Origin: Erigeron canadensis
Taxonomy: Eukaryota; Streptophyta; Magnoliopsida; Asterales; Asteraceae
NCBI RefSeq assembly: GCF_010389155.1
Contig: NC_057765.1
Coordinates: 42,737,559 to 42,801,558 of the forward strand
Direction: 5' to 3'
DNA: 64,000 nucleotides
Position 1 is the first letter of the stretch. The number at the start of each line of letters is the position of its first letter. The translations under genes and the position numbers were made by a program. Positions 22,856 through 35,218 of the stretch are shown in pieces. The notes below the pieces were generated by a model, which was not told the origin of the DNA, did no database searches, and was given only the letters and a program-made list of their open reading frames with translations.

Positions 22856-23030
22856 AATCCATTTGGCATAACTGACATGCCATTTGAATTGAAGTCCCCA
22901 TATATATATGGAGTATAGTAGTAACCACATGTAGTATCCCTCGCTTGAGCGTTTTTGAAACAACGTCGTCATATCATCTTCTGGTATGCCGTTTGTTTCA
23001 AATCTCGCAAACTTATTAACTTATGTTTCA
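22856..23030 (-). pseudogene. Decayed LEA_2-like gene fragment
   Basis: On the minus strand the reading is KFARFETNGIPEDDMTTLF followed by QKRSSEGYYMW. This aligns with LNFEPFETRLTEDQMTLFEK and RLSNKRVWIQL of the LEA_2-type gene at 32646-35218. The DNA also matches (GACATGCCATTT, GAGCGTTTTT, TTTCAAA). Small insertions and a TA-rich expansion (CCCATATATATATGG) break the similarity downstream. Upstream exon sequence was not found beyond about 23030, so this is a truncated paralogue and not a gene. Confidence 0.65.
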
Positions 23031-25324
23031 AAGAATAGAATGCATGCATGTATCTTTTATGTGATTCGATCCATTGCTTTTGTAGATATTGCGTTGAACA
23101 TTGTAGAGGACTACCGTCCAACACTCGTAAGTACGTAATGGGAATATATGTGTTTGGAGCTTTGGCTCGAAAACCAAATGGGTAATAAAACTAATCTTGT
23201 TTGGCGTACGTAGAAGGTGTGATTTCTATCTCGTATTAAAGCCCAAAAACTCTTAACTAGAAAAGAAAAGTTGAAGATATCCGCCAATAGGGGTGATTTT
23301 CGTCCAACAAGAAATTAAAGAGTTACTTGCGAAAACGAAATCTTAAACCTCGACGATAAAAAATAAAAAAAAATAATGTTTCTTGTGTTTTTTTTTAATG
23401 TGTAATGAGAAAGAGTTTCCCAAATTTGTTATCCCCATGTCCCTCTTATTTACCGCCGACCTAGCTAGGGATCCCCATGGGTTAACTTTGTTAGTTTGAT
23501 CCATAAAGTTGGCCCATAGTCAAATGGGTTGGCTCATGGCGCTTGGTGTCCAACAATGTACGTATTGACCGTTTAGCGGTTTTGACCCGTTAATCATTTC
23601 TAATCTCCTTTTGGCAGCCTTTTAACTTATGCAAATTCAACTGGTATCGATCTCATTACTTTTCGTGTGTGACCCTAATGGCCGGTTCATGGTCTAATGA
23701 CTATATATTTATGTTGGGGTATTCGCAGAATTGAAACACTCCTACTTGTGAATATATATCTCAATATAAGTACTCATATACTAATACTGAATCCTCATCT
23801 AGTAACACGTTGATGCTTTCGTACGTATATGCATAAATATAATTTCCGTGGCAGAAACTAACATCAAATCCGAGATGTTATACACTAATTAGCGATTTTA
23901 ATATTTTCGTACAATGTCTTACTGTCCTTATATGTTTCCAATATCACATCGAACTATGAGGTGCCGATCAAATGACACTCATATAGCTCGACATGTTGCT
24001 TGATATTGATAAAATTAACATCTTGATTGTTACTTATTTTGTGCCTTTTTTGTTAATACATATTCCTGGAGGGCTATTCTGGACTAAAGAGGATAGAAGG
24101 AAGATCGAGGACTGAAGATGTACAAGGAGAAGTTGAAGGGCTAAAGATGAAGATCACGTCTATGCTGCCTATTTAAGCTACAGTGTTCCAACGTTTAGGG
24201 TTACAACATATTCTTCCATTTTGGGCGATTATAACCGTTACACCAAAACTCTTAATTCACAAATTTATCATTATGATTGTTCTTCTTATGATTCTGGTTA
24301 TGTAGTTCATGTGTTTGTCCCTTATCCATCACATATTGGTTGGGTATTGTATTTCAGATTACCTCCTTTGTTTAAGTTGTTCAAACTCTTTATTTTTCAA
24401 CCAATACAAGTCACTATCCAGATGTTTAGTTCTAAAATTTCTTCAGATATGTGAAATGAAGTGATACGATACTATCCAAAAAAATTATTAGAATGTACGT
24501 TGATGGCATGACAACAACCCTTTTGAAGCCCGGGCTTTTGAAGTTTTGTGATCTTTTATTACCCAAAGCTCATAGCCAAACTCCAAGTTGGATTCTGGAA
24601 TTAATTTTATTAACCTCGAAAGCTATGTTTATCGACATTCGATCATATGGATTTCTCTATTAATATCTACACTTATCTCACATGTACGTAAATGTACGAT
24701 TAACTAAGTTCCAAACCTTGTTAATTTGCGACTCTGAGCTTTTACTCAAAGACCCACCACGCGTTTTGGCTAATATCTTGAGAAGATTGTGATTCATGTT
24801 CCTTGAAAGTTTTCAAGGTCTATATAACTCTCACTGAATACAAGAATTTTAAGAAACCTTGATCGATTTTGATAATTAGTACTCGTATTAATTTATCGTA
24901 AAGACTATGAAATGGTTCATTAACAAGATTATCCTTTAATTGGTTCATGAATCATTACTATAAGGTGAAAAACAAGATAGCTCTTGTTAATGCCACATCG
25001 TATAATCTTCTAAGATAAATTACCCGGAACAAGGAACAAGGTTTATCCAAAAGGAAATTGGCCGGAAGAAGTTATTTTAGATCATAATAAACCATACGTA
25101 ATACCTTTCAATTAATTTTCTCTTAATATTGTAAATAATGAAATGTAAGACATTCTTATATCCATATGTCGTATAATCCAAAATACATATGATTATCAAA
25201 TATCAACTAAGTAAGATTTTATAAAGTTATATATAAATACTATAACCAAATGTGATACTACTAAATGCTTAGTGTTAAGTTAGTGAATGCTTTATATATA
25301 TAGTATTACCTATTACGTCAAAAA
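23031..25324. other. Intergenic, no supported gene
   Basis: Mostly AT-rich. A 77-codon ORF at 24221 does not start with ATG and is not recognised. The stretch 24150-24215 (CTATTTAAGC...TTTAGGGTTACAAC) resembles an LTR promoter/leader region, but no ends or target duplication were found. Nothing else can be supported. Confidence 0.5.
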
Positions 25325-26310
25325 TAGCAAAAGTGCGAAACTTATCAAATTGTGGTCCGCATCGTTTCAAAGTTTTATATGGTTATCAAGTGATCATTCA
25401 ACTTTTTAATTTGTGATCATTCAACTTTTTTCTTTCTATTTTTACATGTTTTAGATTTTAGGATTGCTTCTCCTCTTTTGGTTATCTATTACTCGTATTT
25501 AATTTATGGTTTTCAAAACAAAATTTTTGTACGTTATTACTCTAAATTTGATTCGTGACTTTGATTATTTTCATATATATGAAATCATAAAATGAAGTAA
25601 AGTATTATTATTAGTATTATTATCAGTATTCTAAAAGGCTTCACTTCTTAATTAGTATAATCTATGCATGTATATATATACTATATTATAAAATAGATTA
25701 GTCTAGATTTTCAACATTGAACTATATTTATCTAAAATAACTATAATATCCTTTCTTTCTCTTCAAATCTCAATCAATTATCTTTTTTTTCTCTTCTCCA
25801 TAAATCATTTATTCCTTCAATTCATTCAAAATCTTTTATCTCAAAAATCGTACATCGATAAATTATAAAAATTGTATGGGTGTTCTTAAAATTTCATGCT
25901 CTTTCATTAGAGATGTCATTCGATATACTTTCGACAAATTTTTAAATCTGAGGGCGGAGCCCGTACGGCTAAGGCATTTGACTATCATATTCTATGACAT
26001 ATCAACTCTTATAACCTATCATACTCTATGACCTAGGTATCACCCCACCATCTCACCGCCGCAACGCGCGGGTACTTGCTCTCATATCCCGCTAAGTCAC
26101 AAATATGCATGGTTAATACTCGTACATATATATATGTCAATATATGAGCTTCATTTTATGTTCATCTGTAAAATTATTTGGCCAAGTGTGGTCTCAAATA
26201 CATTTCATCTACTATACGAATACAATTTGATTATGAAAAGTTCTAATGCCAAAGGTATCACTTTGAAGTTTGAATAAAATAAACAAACACTGAAAATAAT
26301 TTCGCAAAGC
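25325..26310 (+). repeat. Duplicated non-coding segment, copy B
   Basis: Matches copy A at 20168-22290 in the same orientation, with small changes and a locally duplicated GTGATCATTCAACTTTTT. The inserted block 25661-26100 is absent from copy A. The pair shows that about 0.5 kb was duplicated before the solo LTR entered copy A. Confidence 0.7.
25661..26090 (+). mobile_element. Helitron-like insertion with GC-rich 3' hairpin
   Basis: Starts A|TCTATGCATG and contains ACTATATTATAAAATAG, as at Helitron 5' ends. Near its end is CCGCCGCAACGCGCGGGTAC, a GC-rich hairpin typical of Helitron 3' ends. A CTAG terminus is not seen after the hairpin (CTTGCTCT instead), so the right end is uncertain. The related minus-strand copy at 36580-36894 has the same hairpin sequence and the same GGGCGGAG/GGGCTC phrase. 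Confidence 0.5.
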
Positions 26311-28138
26311 TGGAAGAATACACTAGGCCCAGAGGTGGCATTCCGCCCTAACTAAATCATTTAAATCTTAATGCAACTCGTCCGATCTATATATATTCGG
26401 CCATAAGATAGATCAATTAATCTACGATTAATCCTAGAGCAGAATCTATGTATTGAGGACTCAGTGCAAGCTCAATTTTTGTGGCCTTAAATGAAATCAA
26501 TTTTGAGGACATAGTTTATTAACATACAAAGTAAAATAAATATAGAAAACATTGAACGTTGTTGTCGCTGATGGTGCACCATGGACCCGCCACCTCTAGT
26601 TCACATGTTGTTGTGGTTTGTGGGTTGTAGTCTACACAAAAACAGAACTTTCGAGCCGGAAAACTAGAGAAGTAAAGAAGATTAGTTAATGATTTTTGGA
26701 GCATAGAGACATTAGTGAATAAACTTACAAAATATTATATACGAATTTTCGAGCATAAGAACGTTCACTACTAGAAAACTGGGTATCACCGATGACAAAA
26801 TTCGTAGGAAAGACGTTTTACCGAGACATTTCCGACGAAAATTGGTTGTCGGAAAAACCCACCTCGGAAACAATTACTGACGAAACTTTCCGACGAAAAT
26901 TTATTTTTCCGACAAAAATATTTGTCGGTAATTCGTGGAAAGTTTATTGATTAGTGGCTGAAATAATTCGTCGGAAAATAATTTCCGTACTGACACATTT
27001 CCGACAAATGATTAGCTACGAATTTTCGACAGATTATTAGTTTCAGATTTCCGACGAACGTTTTTCCGACAAATCTCTGACAATTATTGATGAGCAGACT
27101 TTATGATACATTCTGACAAATTAAATTTTTTCTCTAATCCATTGCTAGAAAAAACTATTAAAATAAAAAATAAAAATTAATTAAATTAAAGTCAAGATTA
27201 AAACTAAAGCAAATATTTATTAAATTATGATAATTCATCCACCATTACAATCAATTACATAACATCACAACAATAATATAAACAATCTAAATCTAAATCC
27301 ATATGCCTATATACAAACAATAGCTTTTAATTTTTCCTTTTCCATCTATCACAAGTACTATTCATTCAGATCTAAACTAGATAGAAAGAAAATAAAACCA
27401 AATAACTATTGACCAATTGTAAATCAAAATTAAATCGAACAAGATAGGAATATAAAGACAAAATACAACGCTGGAGTTACATAACCGAAAGCCATTCATG
27501 GTCGTCATCCTCTTCCTTCTCCGAGCTAACTGATAATCGATTAGCTTGGTGTCACCGCACGCCTTCCTTCAGCAAGCTAATCGATGGATAAAAGTTTGAT
27601 GTCTTCAAAGGGGTATAAGAAACTCTTCAAACTTAATTGAGTTTACAAGATGTTGTAAATATTCAAGAATGGATGGTTGTTTTGTCTTAAGTAAAAATGA
27701 TGATAACTTATATTAAAAGTTTGGGGGTTGTTTTCTGCCTTTTGGTTTACACAAAGTAAAAAGAAATAGTGGGTGGTCTATAATTTTTGGAGAAAGGGAT
27801 CTGATTTTGTGTTTGTTAAGAGTAGGTATAGACCATTGGATTAGATTTTATGGGTTGTTTATGACCACATGATTATAATCCATGTGAAAGAGATTGGGGG
27901 TTTTGATTGGTTGTCTCATGTCATGTCTTTTAGATTGGTTTTGTGCTTCTTAAGTTTGTAGTCTTTTAGATTTTGTTTTTAATTTTCTATACTTCTTTCA
28001 TTATTAGTTTATGAATGTTTTTATTTATTTTTGTACGAGATGAGGTTTTTTTTGAAAAAAAGAAAAATATATCCTTTTATAACGTTACTGCTTAGGGTGA
28101 TTTATATCAAGATACAAGGAGTTTGTAATATAATAAGA

Positions 28139-28680
28139 CTAGCGAATTTATCCGGGTTCAACCCAGGCCTTTTAATTAAAACTATAAAATTAAAAAATAT
28201 GCATGTAATTTTTGTTATAAATATATTATAAATCGATATGGAGATAGTAAATTGAATAGCACAGTATTCTATAAGTTAAAGTACCTATTGCATTAACAAA
28301 ATATAAAAAGATATTATACTATATAAAAATGATTTCTTTGTTTGTAATAAAAAATTAGGAACTTTAAATAAGCATTTAGTGAGCTATCTTTAATTAAAAA
28401 TATTGTAAATTATTTATGACATCATAACTATAATAAAGATTTTTTTTAAAAAAATTTAGACTTTTCGCATCACATTTTTTCTAAAAATACTTTTGAAAGA
28501 AAATTGTCTTTTATTTATTATAGAGATAATACGAATGAATTAATAAAATTAATTGAATTAAGTTGACAAGTTTTATTTAATTGAATTAAGCTACATGTTT
28601 AATTTGAAAAATTAGCAAAATTAAGCGTTTTGATTGGTCAATTTGATGTTTGGTCAGTTGCCTTTTAGTATATATAAAGA
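28139..28680 (-). mobile_element. Helitron, 542 bp, nested in the CACTA element
   Basis: Read on the minus strand: 5' A|TCTTTATATATACTAAAAGG, 3' hairpin CCTGGGTTGAACCCGG, nine bases, then CTAG|T. The flanking A and T are those expected for Helitron insertion between A and T. There is no coding capacity. The 5' end resembles that of the Helitron at 39947-40729 (TTTAGTATA, GCAACTG, GACCAATCA). Confidence 0.75.
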
Positions 28681-28879
28681 TAAAGATTAATATATTATAG
28701 TTTTTTTATTACTTAAATGCCCCTGCATGTGACTATCACGTGCGTATTTAATGGCCCCTCATAACGAATCCGTCAAAAAGGGACCAACTTTGCGAAAAAT
28801 AGTCAAAATAGGGACCCCCATTGCGAAGAAAGTCAAAAAAGGATCCCCATTACAAAAGTATACAAACCACATAAACCAA

Positions 28880-29058
28880 TCTTACCATTAACTCAATAAA
28901 ATATCTTGAAATAAGTTTTTTTTTTTTTTTATTTTGTTCACTTTTAATTTTTTTTTTATGATGTCATAAAAATATCAAGATCATGTATTAACATGTTATG
29001 GAAGTTTTTTTTTAATTAAAATGACATCATCACAATTTTGTTTTATTAATATAAGAGA
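28880..29058 (-). mobile_element. Helitron 5'-end remnant
   Basis: On the minus strand, A|TCTCTTATATTAATAAAAC followed by AATTGTGATGATGTCATTTT matches the 5' ends of the Helitrons at 61339-61889 and 41365-41693. A 3' hairpin with CTAG could not be placed to the left, so only the 5' part is claimed and the left limit is arbitrary. Confidence 0.5.
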
Positions 29059-29216
29059 TTTGCTTTGAAAAAGAATCGATTGAACCATTTTTATTTTATT
29101 TTTTACATTTTTGTGTTTAATAGCACCTTTGCTTATATAAAATATGTAATCCATGAAACAATGTTAGACATATGAAAACAACTTAACGTGCATAAAGGGG
29201 GTTTAGTAAACACACA

Positions 29217-29218
<2 letters not shown>

Positions 29219-29263
<45 letters not shown>

Positions 29264-29770
29264 AAAAGTTATTTTGAGAACTTTTTTTTTGCGAGAACCT
29301 TTGAGAACTTTTCAAATGAAGCCCAACCGATGATTATTCTTTACACGAAAATTGTTTTTTGATTGTTTTCTGAATAACTTATGTGTAATTTTGAAGTTTA
29401 TAATTGTTTGGAGGCATGGGTTATCATCCGTTATACAATTATGTGGAGATTTGGATTCTTGATCACATGTGCACCAATATTGCTATGATCACATGTGATC
29501 GACTTGCATACATGTGATCATTGCAATATTCGTGCACATGTGATCAAGAATCCAAATCTCCACATAATTGTATAACGGATGATAATTCATGTCTCCACAC
29601 AATTATAAACTTCAAAATTACACATAAGTTATTCTAGAAACCAGTCAAAAAACAATTTTCATGTAAAGAACAATCATCAGTTAGACTTGATTTGAAAAGT
29701 TCTCAAAGGTTCTCGCAAAAAAAGGTTCTCAAAATAACTTTACCCATTATATATATATATATATATATAT
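29219..29770. mobile_element. Foldback element inserted in a TA microsatellite
   Basis: A TA repeat (29219-29262 and about 29742-29770) brackets two long arms. The left arm runs GTTATTTTGAGAACTTTTT... to CATGTGATC. The right arm is its near-perfect reverse complement, ending AAAGGTTCTCAAAATAAC. The arms span nearly the whole about 480 bases, so the transcript would fold into one long hairpin. The tip AGTTATTTTGAGAACTT is shared with the element at 54301-55193, so they belong to one family. Confidence 0.75.
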
Positions 29771-31140
29771 TGTAAAACAAATATTATAGTAAAACAAATA
29801 AGATATATATAAATTTGAATAATTTTTATAAAGTTTGAAGGAAATTTGTAGGAAATCGTCTAGGTTTCCGACGAATTACCTAGGAATATATATAAATTAT
29901 TCATCGTAAATTCGAAGGAAGTGATATCTATTTCCTACAATTTTCTAAGAACATGTTTTTTATTTTTTGTAAAATATAAATATTTGTCGAAAATTCATAG
30001 GAAATTATCATATTTTCCCACGAATTTCCAACGAAATATATATAAATATATATATATAAATCTTGTTTTAAACGCTTTTACATACATAAATGGAACCATA
30101 TATATATATATATCATCTCTATACTGATTAAATATATATAAACACCACTATACGTATAAAAATAGTTACATTTACATACATTAAGTTTATCTACACATAT
30201 ACTTTGAACTATAACAATCATACAAACCTATATATGATATTATGGATACATTAATAATCACACATATCTCTCTATCTATATAATGTATAATAATAATTTT
30301 AACATTTGCCAATATTCATATACTGGACATAAAATATAGCAAAAATAACATATGTATGACATAAATCTAAACATACTCAGATTACACACATGCAAATCAA
30401 CGTACGTGTATAATAACATCAATAGGTACACACATATGATTGTGTATATTATTATATTGATAACTAGTAAGCATATAATATTGTAGTTGCTTAAAACTAT
30501 TTAAAATACTTGAAATTTAAATAATTTTTAAAAATTTTGTAGGAAATTCGTAGGAAATCCCATAGTTTCCCACGAATTACCTAGGAATAATCCATTTTTT
30601 CATATATATAAAATTTTCATCGAAAATTCATAGGAAATTAAAATATTTTTCTACGAATTTCCAATTAAAATTATAAAACATAATAGATTTTAATTTTTTT
30701 TTTAAAAAGTAAAAAGGCTCGTCGGAAATTCGTTAACACATTAATTATGGTTTTGACATATTTCCGACGAATATTTTTCTTTCCTATTTACTTTAGAAAA
30801 ATACATATATTTCGTCATAAATTCCTTACAAACTTTATTTTTTCCTACTAATTTCCGACGAAATGTTTTATTTAAAACTATATATTATTAAACTATAGGT
30901 TTTTAAGGTATTTCCGACAAAATATAATTTTGACATTAATTCGTCGTTATTTTGTCGCTAAAGTGTGTATTTTAGTGTCGAATTTCCGACGAAACTTAGT
31001 TTATGGTAAATTCGTAGGAAATTTGTCACAAATGAAATAGTTTTCAATTCATGTTTTGTTTGTTTGAAATTCGTAGGTAATTCCTCAGAAAATTTCCGAC
31101 CAAAATTATTCGTCGGAAATTTCGTCGGTGATACTTAGTG

Positions 31141-32640
31141 GTTAGAGACCAATTAAGGCTCTTCGATTTCACTGTACTCACAAGAATTGAACATTGCCAT
31201 CATATCAAGATTGATGGCTTTTCATGTTTCATGGAGGTGAAGGCTAGGAGGCTATATGTACCCTATTTTTTTTAGGTGATTTTTATTGATTTATGGAGAA
31301 ATTTAGAATACGCTTTAATAAAGTCACTGCATTCTTTTTCAAGTTCTTTAAAAGAAGGGTAAAAATACATTTCCAATACTCGTAGAGTACTTAGCCTCAA
31401 GAGTTTCTTTAAAATAAAAAAAGAATATTAATAGTGACAGCAACAAGAGTTTCTTTTAAATAAATATCTTTATATGAAAACTTACACTCCTTGTCAGTCG
31501 TCGCTACCATCGCCACTCGTTGCCACCATCGTCATCCATCGATGTCGCTAACTCCATCACCGTCTCATTGCGCGAGCATCTTCTAATACTATATAAACAA
31601 CTACCATTTATTCTCCTATACAATCAACTTACCTAACAATTAATACACAGTCTAAAATAATACTCGTATTTTTAGTGAATTAATTTATACTATCTCTTAT
31701 TTTCTAAAATAAACACATGACTAACTACCCTCTTTTACCTCAATTACTATTGAATCAAAAACCTATAGTACTCGCCGCTACCATCATGGTCGTTGTACTG
31801 TAGGGACTTTCGTTTAGTTTCATCTCATGTGGATTTCAGAATCAATTGGATTTTAAGACAGTTTGGGTTATTTTTGATTGAGACACGCACATGGCCGATA
31901 TAATAACTAAATCATCGCTTTTAGTTTTCAAGTTAATGAAATGCTCTTTCAATGAACCATTATGTATTTCAAGAGGATCACGATGATAAACTATTTTCCA
32001 AGCATAATTGGTCTATTGATGTAAAACTTTCTTATTATGGAAAACTGAAAAAGAAATAATAGATGACATATGCAGTAATTGGGACCATGCTGCCACCATG
32101 AAATATAATTAAGTATTTAAAACAAGCACGTACAGCAGATATCTCAATTTCATTGTTTCACTAAAAAAAATTTGACTATCAAAAACTTCTTCATAGGCTT
32201 GTTGTCGTTAGCGCGCTAGATGATAAGAAGGTTATATATGTTGGGAAAAAAAAACCATTAATGATTTTTTTTTTAATAATAGACGTCATGTCCATAGCAA
32301 TATCGATCGATAGCAAAATAACCAAAATAACTTTAAAGAAATTTGTGCAGCCAACTTTTTTTGTACGTGGATATATAACACGTTTCACCCAACACTTAAT
32401 TTAGTGCGCGCGTCATGAAAGATTCACAATTTACACTTGTACCACGTACGTGCAAAGTATAATGTACAAAAGGTTAGCCAATAGATATGTAAATAAACGC
32501 AAGTAAAAATGAGATAATTAATTTAGCACCTCTTTTCCATATATATATCGAGATAAAATAAAGACAATACATATATAGCCATGCATCAACGTAAAACTAA
32601 AAATATTATCAATATGCTAATTTCCTGCTTACCACCTACA
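31141..32640. other. Intergenic, no supported gene
   Basis: AT-rich, with a short ACC/ATC-rich stretch at 31500-31580 (CGCTACCATCGCCACTCG...). It is downstream of the disrupted LEA_2-type gene. Short ORFs here lack ATG starts or recognisable content. Confidence 0.55.
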
Positions 32641-33138
32641 TACTGCTAAGTCCATACTAGTACTATTATACGGAATACGGCATCTGAAATATGTATCCCG
32701 TTGACTCCCACTGATAAGCAATAACCTTCGCAACTTGACATGCCATTTAAAGTCCCATAGAGCTGAATCCACACTCTTTTGTTGCTTAAGCGTTTTTCAA
32801 ACAGAGTCATTTGATCTTCGGTTAATCGCGTTTCAAATGGCTCGAAGTTGAGTTGCAACAGTTGCTCATTTTCAGATATCTGAAACGAGCTGTTAGCAAA
32901 CGAGACTATGGGGCGATGCTTCACAATTCTATATGTCAAGTTAAACGTCCCCAAGTCTGGGGACGGGTTAATGCCACCTTTTTTTTCTAATCGAAATCGA
33001 AGACTTATTTTCGCTTCGAGTCTAACAGTGGTACTGTTAGTTTTTCCAAAGCTGACATATTCGACTTGTATGTCAGCCTTAGCTATTTCTAAGTTACCTT
33101 TATTTAATACTACATTGATTATAACTAGATATATAAAA

Positions 33139-35022
33139 GGGATTATGGCACCTGAGAGTAACTACTTATGCCCAAATGGTTATGTAATGTAACCTGTTAG
33201 AATATATGAACATAAACAGACAAGATCACGAATAAGCGCAACGGAAGAAATCGAAACATATATGCAATCACATTAATTAACAAAGAGAGAATTGAGACGT
33301 GTACCTTATATGCAAAGATCCAATAAGAAAATAATAATAAGGTGATTATTTATGCTTAGGGTTTAAAGCAAAACCCCTCCACGATCGCACACTAGACACC
33401 CCGAATAATGTATGCTAGTACCCCGATCACGAACCTAAACAACCCTTTGTTTAAAACCCTTAAACTAAAGTCGAAAACCGAAAACCCTTTGAGGAAGGGT
33501 TGTTCGGCCGAACAAAGAAAGAGGGAGAGAGAAGAGAGGATTTGTTTGTGAATGAATGAATGAAAAACCTAGGAATTAGCCCTTGTATTTATAGGGTAAT
33601 TTTAGGTTAACATTACTTGGAAATTAAGCAACATCAAGGCTATGGAAAGCCTTGATGAAACCGTCCCATGTCATGGACCTAGGTCCAAGCCCACTTTCCA
33701 ATTTTCACATTTTAATCCTCCTTTTTAATTAATTAAATATAATTAATCCTTTAACTATGTTTAATTAATTATTTCGTGATCAAACTAATTAATATATTAC
33801 TTTAATATATCAATTGTTATTATCGAGTTACCGTATCATTTCGTGTGACCCCGTAGGCTTAAATTATTCCCGGACATGCGACTTATAATAATATGATCAT
33901 ATGCCAACATAACCACCTACTAGACTGGTTATGTAATGAAAGATCCTTCAATATTTAGGTTATGCTATGTAACGCGTTACCTGTTGTAAAGGTAACCGGT
34001 CACCCCACCTACTAGACTGACTATGTAATGAAAGATCCTTCAATATTTAGGTTATGCTATGTAACACACCCACGTTCTCTGTCTGTCTCTCTTTTCTTTC
34101 TCTATTTCCCCTCCGGCCATGACCACTGCCCTTCAGCCACCATTATAGAGTCACCTACAACCTAATCACCTATATATACACATATATAAATACACACACA
34201 CACATATATATATATAAAAGAAATACACACACCCACACACACATATATATATAATTATATATATATATTATATATAAAAGATCTGGGTGTGGCTGTGGCT
34301 ATTGGGTGATTGATGAAGACGAAGCCGGAAAAGATGTGGGATTTGAAGTGTGTTTATAGGTTTGGTGGGATTTATAATCTGGAGATTCAACTCCGATTAG
34401 TGATAGATTTGCAATTTTTTAAAAATTAATGTATGGGTTGTTTTGTTAATTTGGGTTGATTATTCGGCTTGAAGATCGAAAACATGGTTCCCGTAAAAAA
34501 GGTGTCGCCGGAAAAAATGGTGTTGTCGGAGATGATGTCGCGGGCAAAAATGGTGTTATGGTGATGGTTTGTGAACGAAGACATGGTTGCCGACATGTTT
34601 GGGAAGTAATTTTTGGCTTGAAGATGGGTTATGTTCAAGACATGGTTGTTATGTATGGTGTCGGAGATGATTATTTGGCTTGAAGACGCCGACATGGTTG
34701 GGAAGTAATTTTTGTTTTGTAAACTAAATTTTGTTTTGTAGTACATGATAACACTGATAATTAGCCGGAAAAAATAGTCGGGTTTAAAATCGCCGAAGGC
34801 ACATATCCAGCCGGAAGAAAGGAAGAAAATAAAAGAGGGAAATGAAAAATGGCGGGAAAATGTCGCTGACTACGCTTAACCGGATGAAAACCTGAAGTAG
34901 CAGGTAACATACATAACATAACCAAAAAAACAAAGGTGCATACATCACATAGCCAGTCTAGTAGGTGGTTACATTACATAACCATTTGGGCATAAATGGT
35001 TACACTCAGGTGTCATAATCCC
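33139..35022. mobile_element. Mutator-like element (MULE/MITE), TSD TATATAAAA
   Basis: Ends are GGGATTATGGCACCTGAG on the left and, in reverse complement, GGGATTATGACACCTGAG on the right. The inverted repeats continue through TATGCCCAAATGGTTATGTA and, past the nested LTR, ACCTACTAGACTGG. Both flanks carry TATATAAAA (33130-33138, 35023-35031), a 9-base duplication diagnostic of Mutator-like transposition. There is no transposase ORF. The interior has AC/TA microsatellites at 34170-34270 and a duplicated unit (33913-33972 and 34011-34064, ACCTACTAGACTG...). It disrupts an LEA_2-type gene. Confidence 0.88.
33195..33909 (-). mobile_element. Solo LTR, 715 bp, TSD TAACC, nested in the MULE
   Basis: Plus-strand ends are TGTTAGAATATATG and ATATGCCAACA, with TAACC on both sides (33190-33194, 33910-33914). 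On the minus strand it has a TATA box TATAAATACAAGGG, then a leader with TCTCTTCTCTCTCCCTC and AAACCCTAAGC, so it points left. Size and ends fit a Ty1/Copia-type LTR. No internal domain remains, so it is a solo LTR. Confidence 0.85.
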
Positions 35023-35218
35023 TATATAAAAAAACAAATTGCGGGGAAGAAAAGAACAAAAATAATACTCCAAGGGGTCCGTTCCTTATCACCGGCGGAA
35101 CATCGTCGTTTGCCACAGGCGGGGCTTCGATATTTAATGGTGCTACTACTTCGTGAACACCATTTACGGCAGGGGCGGGGGCTTCGAGGACCTCTTGTAC
35201 TACTCCGTTGGCAGCCAT

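Larger units (their letters stand above)
26766..31140. mobile_element. Non-autonomous CACTA (En/Spm) transposon, 4375 bp, TSD GTT
   Basis: Left end CACTACTAGAAAACTGGG then TATCACCGATGA; right end in reverse complement CACTAAGTATCACCGACGAA. Both flanks carry the 3-base duplication GTT (26763-26765, 31141-31143), the length expected for CACTA elements. Both ends hold many copies of TTCCGACGAA / TTCGTCGGAA-type subterminal repeats (about 26810-27090 and 29850-31130), the usual transposase-binding zones. No transposase ORF remains, so it would need a helper. Nested inside are a Helitron (28139-28680) and a foldback element in a TA tract (29262-29745). Confidence 0.88.
32646..35218 (-). pseudogene. 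LEA_2 (NDR1/HIN1-like) gene split by a Mutator-like insertion
   Basis: The 5' part (35218-35032) starts ATG (MAANGVVQEVLEAP) and runs into a hydrophobic stretch LGVLFLFFSSPQFVF. The 3' part (33129-32646) resumes with IYLVIINVVLNKG, then IQVEYVSFGKTNSTTVRLEA, FNLTYRIVKHRPIVSF and a TAG stop. The order (short cytosolic N-terminus, membrane segment, beta-rich C-terminal domain) fits LEA_2/NHL proteins, which sit at membranes and are often stress or defence related. Between the parts lies a 1884-bp element with a 9-base target duplication. Read across the insertion, the two frames differ by one base at a T run (seven T), so an extra frameshift is also present. As it stands it encodes only a truncated N-terminus ending in the element. 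The family call rests on general pattern, with moderate certainty. Confidence 0.7.

Noticed and set aside
24150..24460. Possible LTR or short gene (CTATTTAAGC followed by AGGGTTACAAC)
   Set aside because: I looked for TG...CA ends with a 5-base duplication and for a coding frame and found neither.
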